64,000 nucleotides of DNA from Catellatospora paridis (lineage in GTDB: Bacteria > Actinomycetota > Actinomycetes > Mycobacteriales > Micromonosporaceae): NCBI RefSeq assembly GCF_009720365.1, contig NZ_ML769313.1, positions 544,591 through 608,590 on the forward strand. Direction: 5' to 3'. A program made the translations under genes and the position numbers. Below the pieces are notes generated by a model. That model had not been told where the DNA came from. It did no database searches and was given only the letters and a program-made list of their open reading frames with translations. Within the stretch, counting starts at the first letter, position 1. Each line of letters starts with the position of its first letter. Below are positions 48,312 to 55,911 of this stretch, piece by piece.

Positions 48312-49261
48312 GCCGGGAAGTGTCCCAGGTAGCCGCCCATGGTCCGGAACAGCTCGGTCGCCGCCAGTTCGGTGCCGTCGTCGAGGCGTACCCGCTCGAT
48401 GACCAGGCCCTTGCTCCTGCCGCGGCGGGCCTCGGCGCCGGCGACGATGGCGACGCCGTCGCCTTCGCGGTAGAAGATCCGGCCGGGGGTGCCGCCGTAC
48501 ACGGCCTCCGACACCGAGGCCTTGACCACACGGATGCGCTGACCGCGGTAGTAGGTGTAGGCGTTCGGGTACGGGTCGCACTGGGCGCGGACCAGGCGGT
48601 CCAGCTCCTGTGCGGTCCACGTCCAGTCGATGCGCAGGTCCTCGTCGGCGCGCTTGTGGAAGAAGCTGGCCTGCGTGCGGTCCTGCGGCGTCCAGTCGGT
48701 GCGGCCCGACGCGATCAGGCGCAGCCCGTCGACCGTCAGCGGCCCGAACAGGGCGAGGGTCTTGTGGAACAGGTCGGCGGTGGTGTCCCGCGGGCCGACC
48801 TGCACCGAGCGCTGCAGCACGATGTCGCCCGCGTCGAGGGTGTCGTCCATCATGTGCGCGGTCACGCCGACCTCGGGCTCGTCGTTGAGCAGCGCCCAGA
48901 TCAGCGGGGAGAAGCCGGCGTACTTCGGCAGCAGCGAGTCGTGGATGTTGAGGGTGCCGTGCCGGGGCAGGTTGAAGACCTGCGGCGGGATCCAGGTGCG
49001 CCAGTTGGTGGCCACGATGACGTCGAGGTCGGCCTCCTTGAGCGCGGCCATCAGCTCCTCGTCGTCGGGGCGCTCGCGGATCAGCACGGGCACGCCGTGC
49101 TCGGTGGCGAGGTCGGCGACGGAGTCGCTCCAGATCCGCTCGTACGCGTGGTCGCTCCGGGGATGCGTGACGACGAGGACCACCTCGAGGTCAGGTGCTT
49201 CCAGCAGCGCCTGGAGCGTGCGGTGCCCCCAGGTCTGGTAACCGAACATCGCGACCCGCAT
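48308..49261 (-). CDS. N5-hydroxyornithine formyltransferase (methionyl-tRNA formyltransferase-like)
   Basis: 317 residues from ATG 49261, which follows AGAGGAGGGCACCC. The formyltransferase triad is Asn105 and His107 in NIHDSLLPKYAGFSP plus Asp144 in LDAGDIVLQ. FGYQTWGHRTLQALL is the N-terminal Rossmann start. The C-terminal domain (GQRIRVVKASVSE..PGRIFYREGDGVAIVAG) has the Fmt C-domain fold. This is the type that makes N5-formyl-N5-hydroxyornithine with 10-formyltetrahydrofolate in coelichelin and related clusters. It heads the leftward operon from the iron-box promoter shared with the N-hydroxylase, which confirms the hydroxamate route. Confidence 0.93.
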   Translation of the reverse strand: MRVAMFGYQTWGHRTLQALLEAPDLEVVLVVTHPRSDHAYERIWSDSVADLATEHGVPVLIRERPDDEELMAALKEADLDVIVATNWRTWIPPQVFNLPRHGTLNIHDSLLPKYAGFSPLIWALLNDEPEVGVTAHMMDDTLDAGDIVLQRSVQVGPRDTTADLFHKTLALFGPLTVDGLRLIASGRTDWTPQDRTQASFFHKRADEDLRIDWTWTAQELDRLVRAQCDPYPNAYTYYRGQRIRVVKASVSEAVYGGTPGRIFYREGDGVAIVAGAEARRGRSKGLVIERVRLDDGTELAATELFRTMGGYLGHFPA

Positions 49262-49288
49262 GGGTGCCCTCCTCTGGACGGAAACGAA

Positions 49289-49315
49289 AGGCAAGGCTTA
49301 CCTTGCTAAGGTAAC
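49289..49315. promoter_or_regulatory. Two overlapping iron boxes in a divergent promoter
   Basis: AGGCAAGGCTTACCTTGCT (49289-49307) contains the perfect dyad GCAAGG/CCTTGC. CTTACCTTGCTAAGGTAAC (49297-49315) contains the perfect 17-base palindrome TTACCTT GCT AAGGTAA. They overlap by 11 bases. The pair lies 28 bases from the formyltransferase start and 41 from the hydroxylase start, so both operons are probably repressed by iron. Confidence 0.8.
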
Positions 49316-49355
49316 CCTAATGTAATCTTCGGGGGCCGCACACGGAAGGGGTCAT

Positions 49356-50630
49356 ATGTCCACGTCGGACGCACATCTCCACGATCTCGCAGGGATCGGC
49401 TTCGGCCCATCCAACCTGGCCCTGGCCATCGCGTTACGCGAGCTGGACCGTCCGGTGGACGCGGTGTTCCTGGAGAAGCAGCAGCGGTTCGGCTGGCATC
49501 GCGGCATGCTCATCGAGGGCACCACGATGCAGGTCTCGTTCCTCAAGGACCTGGCGACGATGCGCGACCCGGCCAGTGCGTACAGCTTCCTGAGCTACCT
49601 CAAGGCCAAGGACCGGCTGATCGACTTCATCAACCACAAGACGATGTTCCCGTCGCGCGTGGAGTTCCACGACTACCTCGAATGGGCCGCCGCCGGGTTC
49701 ACCGACCAGGTCGAGTACGGCTCCGAGGTCGTCGCGGTGCGTCCGATGCGCGACGGTGACGCCATCACGGGCTGCGAGATCGTCGCGCGCCAGGGCGGCG
49801 ACCTGGTCACCCGCCGCGCCCGCAACCTGGTCGTCGCGACCGGCCTGGAGGCCCGCATGCCCGACGGCATCCGGTCCGGCCCGCGCGTCTGGCACAGCAG
49901 TGACCTGCTGCGCCGCCTGCCGGGCCTGCGCGACCCGCGCCGTGTGCTGGTCATCGGCGCGGGCCAGTCCGGTGCGGAGGTCGCCGACCACCTGCATCAG
50001 ACGTTCCCGCAGACCGAGGTCTGCGCGGTGTTCGCCAAGTACGGCTACACCCCCGCCGACGACAGCCCGTTCGCCAACCGCATCTTCGACCCCGAGGCCG
50101 TCGACCACTTCTACGACGCGCCCGAGCACGTCAAGCGGGTGCTGATGGGCTACCACGGGTCCACCAACTACTCGGTCGTCGACCTGGACGTCATCCAGGG
50201 CCTCTACCGCCGGATGTACCAGGAGAAGGTGCTCGGTCAGGAGCGCCTGCGCATCATGCACGCGTCGCGGGTGGTGGAGCTGGCCGAGGAGGCCGACCGG
50301 GTGCGGGTCGTGGTGGAGTTCCTGCCCACCGGCGAGCGCACCGTGCTGGACGCCGACGCGGTGGTCTGCGCGACCGGCTACCGCAGCAGCGACCCGCTGC
50401 AGCTGCTCGGCGAGCTGGGCGAGCACTGCGTACGCCGGGACGACGGGCAGCTGCACGTCGAGCGGGATTACCGGGTCGCCACCACGGGCGACGTGCGCTG
50501 CGGCATCTACGTGCAGGGCCCGACCGAGCACACCCACGGCATCAGCTCCACGCTGCTGTCCAACACCGCCGTGCGCGCCGGTGAGATCGCCCGCTCGCTA
50601 ACCCGGCTCGCATCGCCCGCACTGGCCTGA
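49356..50630 (+). CDS. L-ornithine N5-monooxygenase (hydroxylase), copy 1
   Basis: 424 residues, the SidA/CchB/PvdA class of FAD- and NADPH-dependent hydroxylases that start hydroxamate synthesis. FAD motif GIGFGPSNLALAIA at 13-26, substrate-region WHRGMLIEGTTMQVSFLKDL, NADPH motif VLVIGAGQSGAEVA near 193, STNYSVVDLD, and ATGYRSS near the end. Codon 27 is TTA (49434-49436), the rare leucine codon that in streptomycetes makes a gene bldA-dependent. It is divergent from the formyltransferase, with two overlapping iron boxes between. It is about 60% similar by eye to the second copy at 58842. Confidence 0.95.
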   Translation: MSTSDAHLHDLAGIGFGPSNLALAIALRELDRPVDAVFLEKQQRFGWHRGMLIEGTTMQVSFLKDLATMRDPASAYSFLSYLKAKDRLIDFINHKTMFPSRVEFHDYLEWAAAGFTDQVEYGSEVVAVRPMRDGDAITGCEIVARQGGDLVTRRARNLVVATGLEARMPDGIRSGPRVWHSSDLLRRLPGLRDPRRVLVIGAGQSGAEVADHLHQTFPQTEVCAVFAKYGYTPADDSPFANRIFDPEAVDHFYDAPEHVKRVLMGYHGSTNYSVVDLDVIQGLYRRMYQEKVLGQERLRIMHASRVVELAEEADRVRVVVEFLPTGERTVLDADAVVCATGYRSSDPLQLLGELGEHCVRRDDGQLHVERDYRVATTGDVRCGIYVQGPTEHTHGISSTLLSNTAVRAGEIARSLTRLASPALA

Positions 50631-50638
50631 CACGAGCG

Positions 50639-50699
50639 GCAACTCTTGACGACTCGCGGCCTCCGAAGCGCTCGGAGGCCGCAAGTCGTCAAGAGTTGC
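50639..50699. terminator. Very strong bidirectional hairpin terminator
   Basis: Arms of 28 bases (50639-50666 and 50672-50699) pair with a single C/A mismatch around a five-base loop. They contain GCGGCCTCCGA and its complement. It lies between the convergent stops of the hydroxylase and the importer ATPase. Confidence 0.82.
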
Positions 50700-50706
50700 G
50701 ACAGGG

Positions 50707-51528
50707 CTAGGACACGATCGGCTGCGGGGGGCGGGTGGTGCGGCGGCGGTGACGATCGGCGGGTACGACCATCGGGGTGCCCGTCTGCGGGTCGGTCATC
50801 ACCTGGCTGGCCACGCCGAAGACGTGCTCGACCAGGTCGGCCGTCATGACCGCCTCGGGCGCGCCCTGGGCGACGATCTCGCCGCCGCGCATGACGACCA
50901 GGTCGGTGGCGTAGCGGCAGGCCTGGTTCAGGTCGTGCAGCACGGCGACCACGGTCCGGCCCTGCTCGTGCAGCTCCGCGCACAGGTCCAGGACCTCGAA
51001 CTGGTGCGCCAGGTCCAGGAACGTGGTCGGCTCGTCCAGCAGCAGGATCGGCGTCTGCTGGGCGAGTGCGACGGCCAGCCACACCCGCTGGCGCTGCCCG
51101 CCGGACAGCTCGTCGACGAACCGGTCGGCCAGATCGGACACCTCCGTGACGGCCATCGCGTCGCGCACGGCGGCCTCGTCGTCGGCCGACCACTGGCGCA
51201 GCAGGCGCTGGTGGGCGAAACGACCCCGGGCGACGAGGTCCTCGACCACGATCCCGGCCGGGACCACCGGCGACTGCGGCAGCATGCCCAACTGCTTGGC
51301 GACCTGCCTGGAGGGCAGCGAGGCGATGGCCGCGCCGTCCAGATAGACCGTGCCCGCCTGCGGCTTCAGGACGCGCGATAGCGCCTTGAGCAGGGTGGAC
51401 TTGCCGCAGGCGTTGGGGCCGACGATGACGGTGAACGACCCGTCGGCGATCTCGACACCGAGGTCCCGGGCCACCACCCGGCGGTCGTACGCCAGGGTCA
51501 GTTCCTGCGCCCGCAGCCGTGTCTGCAT
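50707..51528 (-). CDS. Ferric-siderophore ABC importer ATPase (FecE-like)
   Basis: 273 residues. Walker A VGPNACGKSTLLKAL, Q-loop LGMLPQSP, signature ELSGGQRQRVWLAVAL, Walker B ILLLDEPTTFLDL and H-loop VAVLHDLNQACRYATD are all intact and of the FepC/FecE type. ATG 51528 has AAGGAG seven bases upstream. ATG 51549 would overlap the permease stop by four bases and add seven residues. It is the last gene of the importer operon that reads leftward from the iron box at 53699. Confidence 0.95.
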   Translation of the reverse strand: MQTRLRAQELTLAYDRRVVARDLGVEIADGSFTVIVGPNACGKSTLLKALSRVLKPQAGTVYLDGAAIASLPSRQVAKQLGMLPQSPVVPAGIVVEDLVARGRFAHQRLLRQWSADDEAAVRDAMAVTEVSDLADRFVDELSGGQRQRVWLAVALAQQTPILLLDEPTTFLDLAHQFEVLDLCAELHEQGRTVVAVLHDLNQACRYATDLVVMRGGEIVAQGAPEAVMTADLVEHVFGVASQVMTDPQTGTPMVVPADRHRRRTTRPPQPIVS

Positions 51529-51545
51529 CGCGTGCTCCTTCGTGC

Positions 51546-52610
51546 TCATCGGCCGCGCCGCCATTCGCGGGCCAGCAGCCAGGTCAGGTACAGCCCGCCG
51601 ATCGCGGCGGTGACCACGCCGGCGGGGATGTCGTTGTCGGGCAGCACCCGCTGCGCCGCCCAGTCGCTGCCGGCCAGCAGCGCCGCGCCCATCGCCGACG
51701 CGGGCAGGATGCCCGGCCCGGGGGAGCGGGTCAGCCGCGCGGCCAACTGCGGCGCGGCCAGCGCCACGAACGCGATCGGGCCTGCGGCAGCCGTCGCGCC
51801 CGCGGCCAGCCCCACGCTGGCCAGGGCGAGCACGGCTCGGCTGCGCTCGACGCGTACGCCGTGCAGCGTCGCGGTGTCGTCGCCCAGCGCCAGCATGTTC
51901 AGGTGGCGGCCGTAGTAGAGGACCACGGGCAGCAGCGCCGCGAGGGTGACCGCGACGATGGTGACCTCGGTCCAGCCGCGGCCGCCGAGGCTGCCGATGA
52001 GCCAGACCTGCGCGGCGAGCGCCTCGTCGAGGCGGCCCTTCACGATGAGGTACGAGTTGACCGCCTCCAGCAGCGCGGAGACCCCGACGCCCATCAGGAT
52101 CAGGCGGAACGCCTGGGTGCCGCGCTGGAACGCGAGCAGGTAGATGGCGATCGAGGTGAGCACGCAGCCGACGATCGCGCCGATGGCGACCTCCAGGCCG
52201 CTGCCGTCGAGCAGCAGGATCACCACGAGCGCGCCGGTGGCCGCGCCGACCGTCATGCCGACGAAGTCGGGGCTGCCCAGCGGGTTGCGGGTCAGGCCCT
52301 GGAACACCGCGCCGCTCGCGCCCAGCGCCGCGCCGACCAGCAGCGCCACCAGGGCACGGGGCAGCCGCAGCTCCTGCACGATGAAGTCGGTTCCCGGATC
52401 GCCCCGCCCGACGAGACTGCGCAGCACGTCGCCGACGGGGATCGGGAAGTCGCCGCTGGACAGGTTCACCACGGCGATCGCGGCCGCCGCCAGCAGCAGC
52501 AAGGCGCCGACGAGCAGGGCACGGGAACGCACCCGCAGCGACAGCGCGCCACCCGGGGTACGCAGCACGAACTGCCGCGCGCGCCGGCCAGGCTTGGTGA
52601 TCACGTTCAC
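51546..52610 (-). CDS. Ferric-siderophore ABC importer permease 2 (FecCD family)
   Basis: 354 residues with about nine or ten membrane helices. The family hallmark LTRNPLGSPDFVGMTVGAATGA and the ATPase-coupling region HLNMLALGDDTATLHGVRV are clear, as is the C-terminal PQLAARLTRSPG..LPASAMGAALL. The GTG shares four bases (GTGA) with the stop of the upstream permease. It forms a heterodimeric channel with that permease. Confidence 0.93.
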   Translation of the reverse strand: MNVITKPGRRARQFVLRTPGGALSLRVRSRALLVGALLLLAAAAIAVVNLSSGDFPIPVGDVLRSLVGRGDPGTDFIVQELRLPRALVALLVGAALGASGAVFQGLTRNPLGSPDFVGMTVGAATGALVVILLLDGSGLEVAIGAIVGCVLTSIAIYLLAFQRGTQAFRLILMGVGVSALLEAVNSYLIVKGRLDEALAAQVWLIGSLGGRGWTEVTIVAVTLAALLPVVLYYGRHLNMLALGDDTATLHGVRVERSRAVLALASVGLAAGATAAAGPIAFVALAAPQLAARLTRSPGPGILPASAMGAALLAGSDWAAQRVLPDNDIPAGVVTAAIGGLYLTWLLAREWRRGR

Positions 52611-53665
52611 AGGGCACCGAGCTTCCGGCGGCGGCACAGCGCGATGAAGACCGGCGCGCCCAGGAACGCGGTGACGATGCCGACCTGCAGCTCCGACGGC
52701 GCGGTGAGCACCCGGCCGAGCACGTCCGCGCCGAGCAGCAGGATCGGGCCGAGTACCACTGCGTAGGCGAGGATCCAGCGGTGGTCGGGGCCGGTGACCA
52801 GTCGCGCGATGTACGGCACGGCCAGCCCGAGGAACCAGATCGGTCCGCAGGCGGCGGTCGCCGCGCCGCACAGCAGCGTGATCGCGGCGACGCCGAGCAC
52901 GCGGATGCGGCCCGGGTGCGCACCGAGCGCGGTGGCGGCCTCGTCGCCCATGCTCAACGCGTTGAGCCGGCCGCCCAGGGTCAGCGTGAGCAGGATCCCG
53001 GCGATCAGGAACGGCGCGACGCGCAGCAGGGTGTCGCTGTCGCGGTCGGCCAGCGAGCCGACGTCCCAGTGCCGGTAGCGGTCGAACGTGCCGCGGTTGG
53101 TGACCAGCACCGCCCAGACCAGCGCGCCGAGCACGGCGGTGATGGACACCCCGGCCAGCACCTGGCGTTCCGGGGTGGGGAAGCGGCCGGACCCGCCGAG
53201 GGCGAACACGGCCGTGGCGGTCAGGGCCGCGCCGCCGAAGGCGAACCACACGTACGCGCTGGGCGAGGTCAGGCCGAGGAACGCGATCGCGACGACGACG
53301 CCCGAGGACGCGCCCAGGTTCACCCCGAGCAGGCCCGGTTCGGCGAGCGGGTTGCGGGTGAGCGCCTGCATCAGCGCGCCGGCCAGCCCGAGCGCCGCGC
53401 CGACGCCGAGGCCGAGCAGCGTGCGGGGGATACGCAGCTGGTGCACGATGTCCGACTGCGCGGAGCCGTCGTCGTGCCAGAGCACGTGCCACACCGTGTC
53501 GAGCGGGATGGTGCGGCTGCCGACCGCGATGCTCAGCGCGAGCACGCAGGCCAGCGCGAGTACGCCGAGCACCAGCCCGCCGCGCCGCCAGGCGTGGCCC
53601 GCGCGAGGCGCACGGACCGGCTCGGCCGCGTGCGGCGCGGGCAGCACGCCGGTCGTCTGGGTCAT
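52607..53665 (-). CDS. Ferric-siderophore ABC importer permease 1 (FecCD family)
   Basis: 352 residues. LTRNPLAEPGLLGVNLGASSG, RLNALSMGDEAATALGAHPG and the carboxy-terminal GPDHRWILAYAVVLGPILLLGADVLGR are FecCD signatures. ATG 53665 sits five bases from AAGGAG; the GTG at 53668 is too close to it. It is the first gene of the importer operon, with the iron box at 53699 34 bases upstream. It is similar along its length to the partial permease at 1-610, so the two importers are paralogous. Confidence 0.93.
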   Translation of the reverse strand: MTQTTGVLPAPHAAEPVRAPRAGHAWRRGGLVLGVLALACVLALSIAVGSRTIPLDTVWHVLWHDDGSAQSDIVHQLRIPRTLLGLGVGAALGLAGALMQALTRNPLAEPGLLGVNLGASSGVVVAIAFLGLTSPSAYVWFAFGGAALTATAVFALGGSGRFPTPERQVLAGVSITAVLGALVWAVLVTNRGTFDRYRHWDVGSLADRDSDTLLRVAPFLIAGILLTLTLGGRLNALSMGDEAATALGAHPGRIRVLGVAAITLLCGAATAACGPIWFLGLAVPYIARLVTGPDHRWILAYAVVLGPILLLGADVLGRVLTAPSELQVGIVTAFLGAPVFIALCRRRKLGAL

Positions 53666-53698
53666 CACCGCTCCTTGAGATCAACCCCGGGTTCGAGA

Positions 53699-53717
53699 TT
53701 AGGGCAGGCTAACCTAT
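53699..53717. promoter_or_regulatory. Iron box between importer operon and second receptor
   Basis: TTAGGGCAGGCTAACCTAT matches 16 of 19 consensus positions. It lies in the divergent gap, 34 bases from the permease start at 53665 and 57 from the receptor start at 53774. Confidence 0.85.
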
Positions 53718-53773
53718 GCTCCTCGGCGGGACCTGCCAGGGGGCGGCTCCCACCAGCACAGAAAGGACCACCC

Positions 53774-54829
53774 GTGCGGCTTCTCTCTCCCGTCCGTACG
53801 CTGACGGCCACCGCCACCGCGGTGATCCTCGGCCTCGGCCTCGCCGCGTGCGGCACCGACCAGGAGCCGTCCGGCACCTCCGGCAGCCAGGGCGCGACCT
53901 CGGCGGCCTTCCCCGTCGGCATCGAGCACAAGTACGGCACGACCGAGGTCAAGGCCGAGCCCAAGCGGGTCGTCGTGGTCGGCCTCGTCGAGCAGGACGC
54001 CCTGCTGGCACTGGGTGTCGTCCCGGTCGCCACCACCGAGTGGTTCGGCGGCCACCCGGGCGCGGTCTGGCCCTGGGCGAGCGACGAGCTCGGCTCGGCC
54101 GCCAAGCCCGAGGTGCTGACCAACACCGACGGCATCAAGTTCGAGAAGGTCGCCGCGCTGCGCCCCGATCTGATCGTGGGCCTGTACTCGAACCTCACCG
54201 CGGAGGACTACGCGACCCTGTCGAAGATCGCGCCGACGCTGGCCCAGCCCAAGGACACCATCGACTACGGCGTCTCCTGGCAGCAGGCCACCCGCATCGT
54301 CGGCACCGCCGTCGGGCGCAAGGACAAGGCCGAGCAGGTCGTCGCCGACGTCGAGGCCAAGTTCGCCGCGGCCAAGGACGCCAATCCGAAGTTCGCCGGG
54401 GCCACCGCGCTCGTCGCGACGCAGTGGGAGGGCTACTACGTGTACGGCGCGCAGGACCCGCGCGGCCGCCTGCTGCAGGACCTCGGATTCAAGATGCCCG
54501 ACGGACTCGACGCGATCACCGGCAAGGAGTTCGGCAAGAGCATCAGCCGCGAGCGCACCGACCTGCTCGACACCGACGTGATGATCTGGCTGGTCGACAA
54601 GCACGACGCCGACCGGGCGAAGATCCACGCCGACCCCCTGTACGCCAAGCTCGAGGTCAAGACCCAGGCCCGCGAGGTGTTCCTGGAAAACGGCGAGCTG
54701 CTCGGCGGCGCGACCTCGTTCATCACCCCGCTGAGCCTGCCGTACCTGCTCGACGGCCTGGTGCCGCAGCTGGCCGCGGCGGTCGACGGCGACCCGGCGA
54801 CCGAGGTCAAGCGCGCCCCGGCGAAGTGA
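53774..54829 (+). CDS. Ferric-siderophore ABC importer substrate-binding lipoprotein, copy 2
   Basis: 351 residues from GTG 53774 after AGAAAGGACCACCC. The signal ends in the lipobox GLAAC with Cys26. An FPVGIEHKYGTTEV opening, RVVVVGLVEQDALLALGVVPV and LRPDLIVGLYSNL mirror the receptor at 754, but the two differ throughout and may see different ligands or loading states. It is divergent from its importer. The open frame reaches further upstream, but that part is antisense to the permease and is not coding. Confidence 0.94.
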   Translation: MRLLSPVRTLTATATAVILGLGLAACGTDQEPSGTSGSQGATSAAFPVGIEHKYGTTEVKAEPKRVVVVGLVEQDALLALGVVPVATTEWFGGHPGAVWPWASDELGSAAKPEVLTNTDGIKFEKVAALRPDLIVGLYSNLTAEDYATLSKIAPTLAQPKDTIDYGVSWQQATRIVGTAVGRKDKAEQVVADVEAKFAAAKDANPKFAGATALVATQWEGYYVYGAQDPRGRLLQDLGFKMPDGLDAITGKEFGKSISRERTDLLDTDVMIWLVDKHDADRAKIHADPLYAKLEVKTQAREVFLENGELLGGATSFITPLSLPYLLDGLVPQLAAAVDGDPATEVKRAPAK

Positions 54830-54841
54830 CCCGCTGACGAG

Positions 54842-54871
54842 AACGGGGTGGACATCCGTCCACCCCGTTTT
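54842..54871 (+). terminator. Intrinsic terminator after receptor copy 2
   Basis: AACGGGGTGGAC and GTCCACCCCGTT pair over 12 bases with the four-base loop ATCC. TTTT ends the stem, a classic intrinsic terminator 12 bases after the stop. Confidence 0.85.
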
Positions 54872-54917
54872 CCGTACTCGCGTTGACGCGCGGCCACCGT
54901 CGGGTAATGGTGATCAC

Positions 54918-55889
54918 ATGCCGAAAGACGGTGAGACCCGCGACGGGGTGGCGCTGACCAACCTCGACCAGCCCCTGTTCGACGAGTCCGGGGCGACCAA
55001 ACGCGACCTGGTGGACTACCTGGACGCGGTGCATGAGCGGATCATCCCCGCGTTGCGGGACCGCGCCCTGTCCGTGATCCGGATCCGCCCCGGTCAGCCG
55101 GCGTTCATGCAGAAGAACCTGCCCAAGTACACGCCCGACTGGGTGCCGCGGGCCGCGGTCTGGGCCGAGGCCTCGCACCGCGAGGTGACGTACGCCCTGG
55201 GCAACGACCGGCGCACGCTGATCTGGTTCGCCAACCAGCGGGCCGTGGAGTATCACGCGGCGCTGTCCCTGGTCGAGTTCCCGCTTTCGCCGACCCACCT
55301 GATCCTCGACCTCGATCCGCCGGAGGGTGACGACACGTTCGGCAAGGCGGTGCAGGGCGCTTTGCTGGTACGCCAGGCGCTGGCCGACTGCGGGCTCGAC
55401 GGCGCGGTCAAGACCAGCGGCAGCAAGGGCGTGCACGTGTTCGTGCCGCTCGACGGCAAGGCCGACCCGGAGGAGGTCGCCGCGGCGACCCGGGCCGTGG
55501 CCGCCCGCGCCGAACGGCTCGACCCGAAACTCGCCACCACCGCGTTCATCCGCGAGGACCGGCACGGCAAGGTGTTCCTCGACGCGACCCGCTCCGGCGG
55601 CGCGACCGTGGTCGCCGTCTACAGCCCGCGCATCCGGCCCGGCCTGCCGGTGTCCTTCCCGGTGACCTGGGCGGACCTGGAGAGTGTCACGCCCGCCGAC
55701 TTCACCATGCGCACCGTGCCCGATCTGGTCGCCAAGACCGACCCGTGGGCCGACCTCATGCCCGCCCCGCAGGCCCTGCCCGCCGACCTGATCGCCGAGG
55801 GCCACACCATCCCCATCGCCCGCGTCCAGGCCATGCACGAGGGCAAACGCCGCGCCAAAGCCCGCCGCGAAGCCGACGGCGAAGCTTGA
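54918..55889 (+). CDS. LigD-type DNA polymerase/primase domain protein (PolDom)
   Basis: 323 residues, a stand-alone polymerase domain of the bacterial end-joining ligase D family. HLILDLDPPEGD holds the metal-binding aspartates (DLD). LKTSGSKGVHVFVPL has the nucleotide-contacting SGSKG..H motif, and TAFIREDRHGKVFLDATRSGGATVVAVYS the third acidic residue. The ligase and nuclease domains are absent, normal in actinomycetes that encode them separately. It probably adds or fills in nucleotides at double-strand breaks with Ku. No Ku or ligase gene is adjacent. Confidence 0.92.
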   Translation: MPKDGETRDGVALTNLDQPLFDESGATKRDLVDYLDAVHERIIPALRDRALSVIRIRPGQPAFMQKNLPKYTPDWVPRAAVWAEASHREVTYALGNDRRTLIWFANQRAVEYHAALSLVEFPLSPTHLILDLDPPEGDDTFGKAVQGALLVRQALADCGLDGAVKTSGSKGVHVFVPLDGKADPEEVAAATRAVAARAERLDPKLATTAFIREDRHGKVFLDATRSGGATVVAVYSPRIRPGLPVSFPVTWADLESVTPADFTMRTVPDLVAKTDPWADLMPAPQALPADLIAEGHTIPIARVQAMHEGKRRAKARREADGEA

Positions 55890-55911
55890 GCGGCGAACGG
55901 GTGGGGCAGGG

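Noticed and set aside
52781-53773. Open frame extending the second receptor upstream by about 330 codons.
   Set aside because: It is antisense to the permease; the true start is the GTG at 53774, which gives a signal peptide and lipobox.
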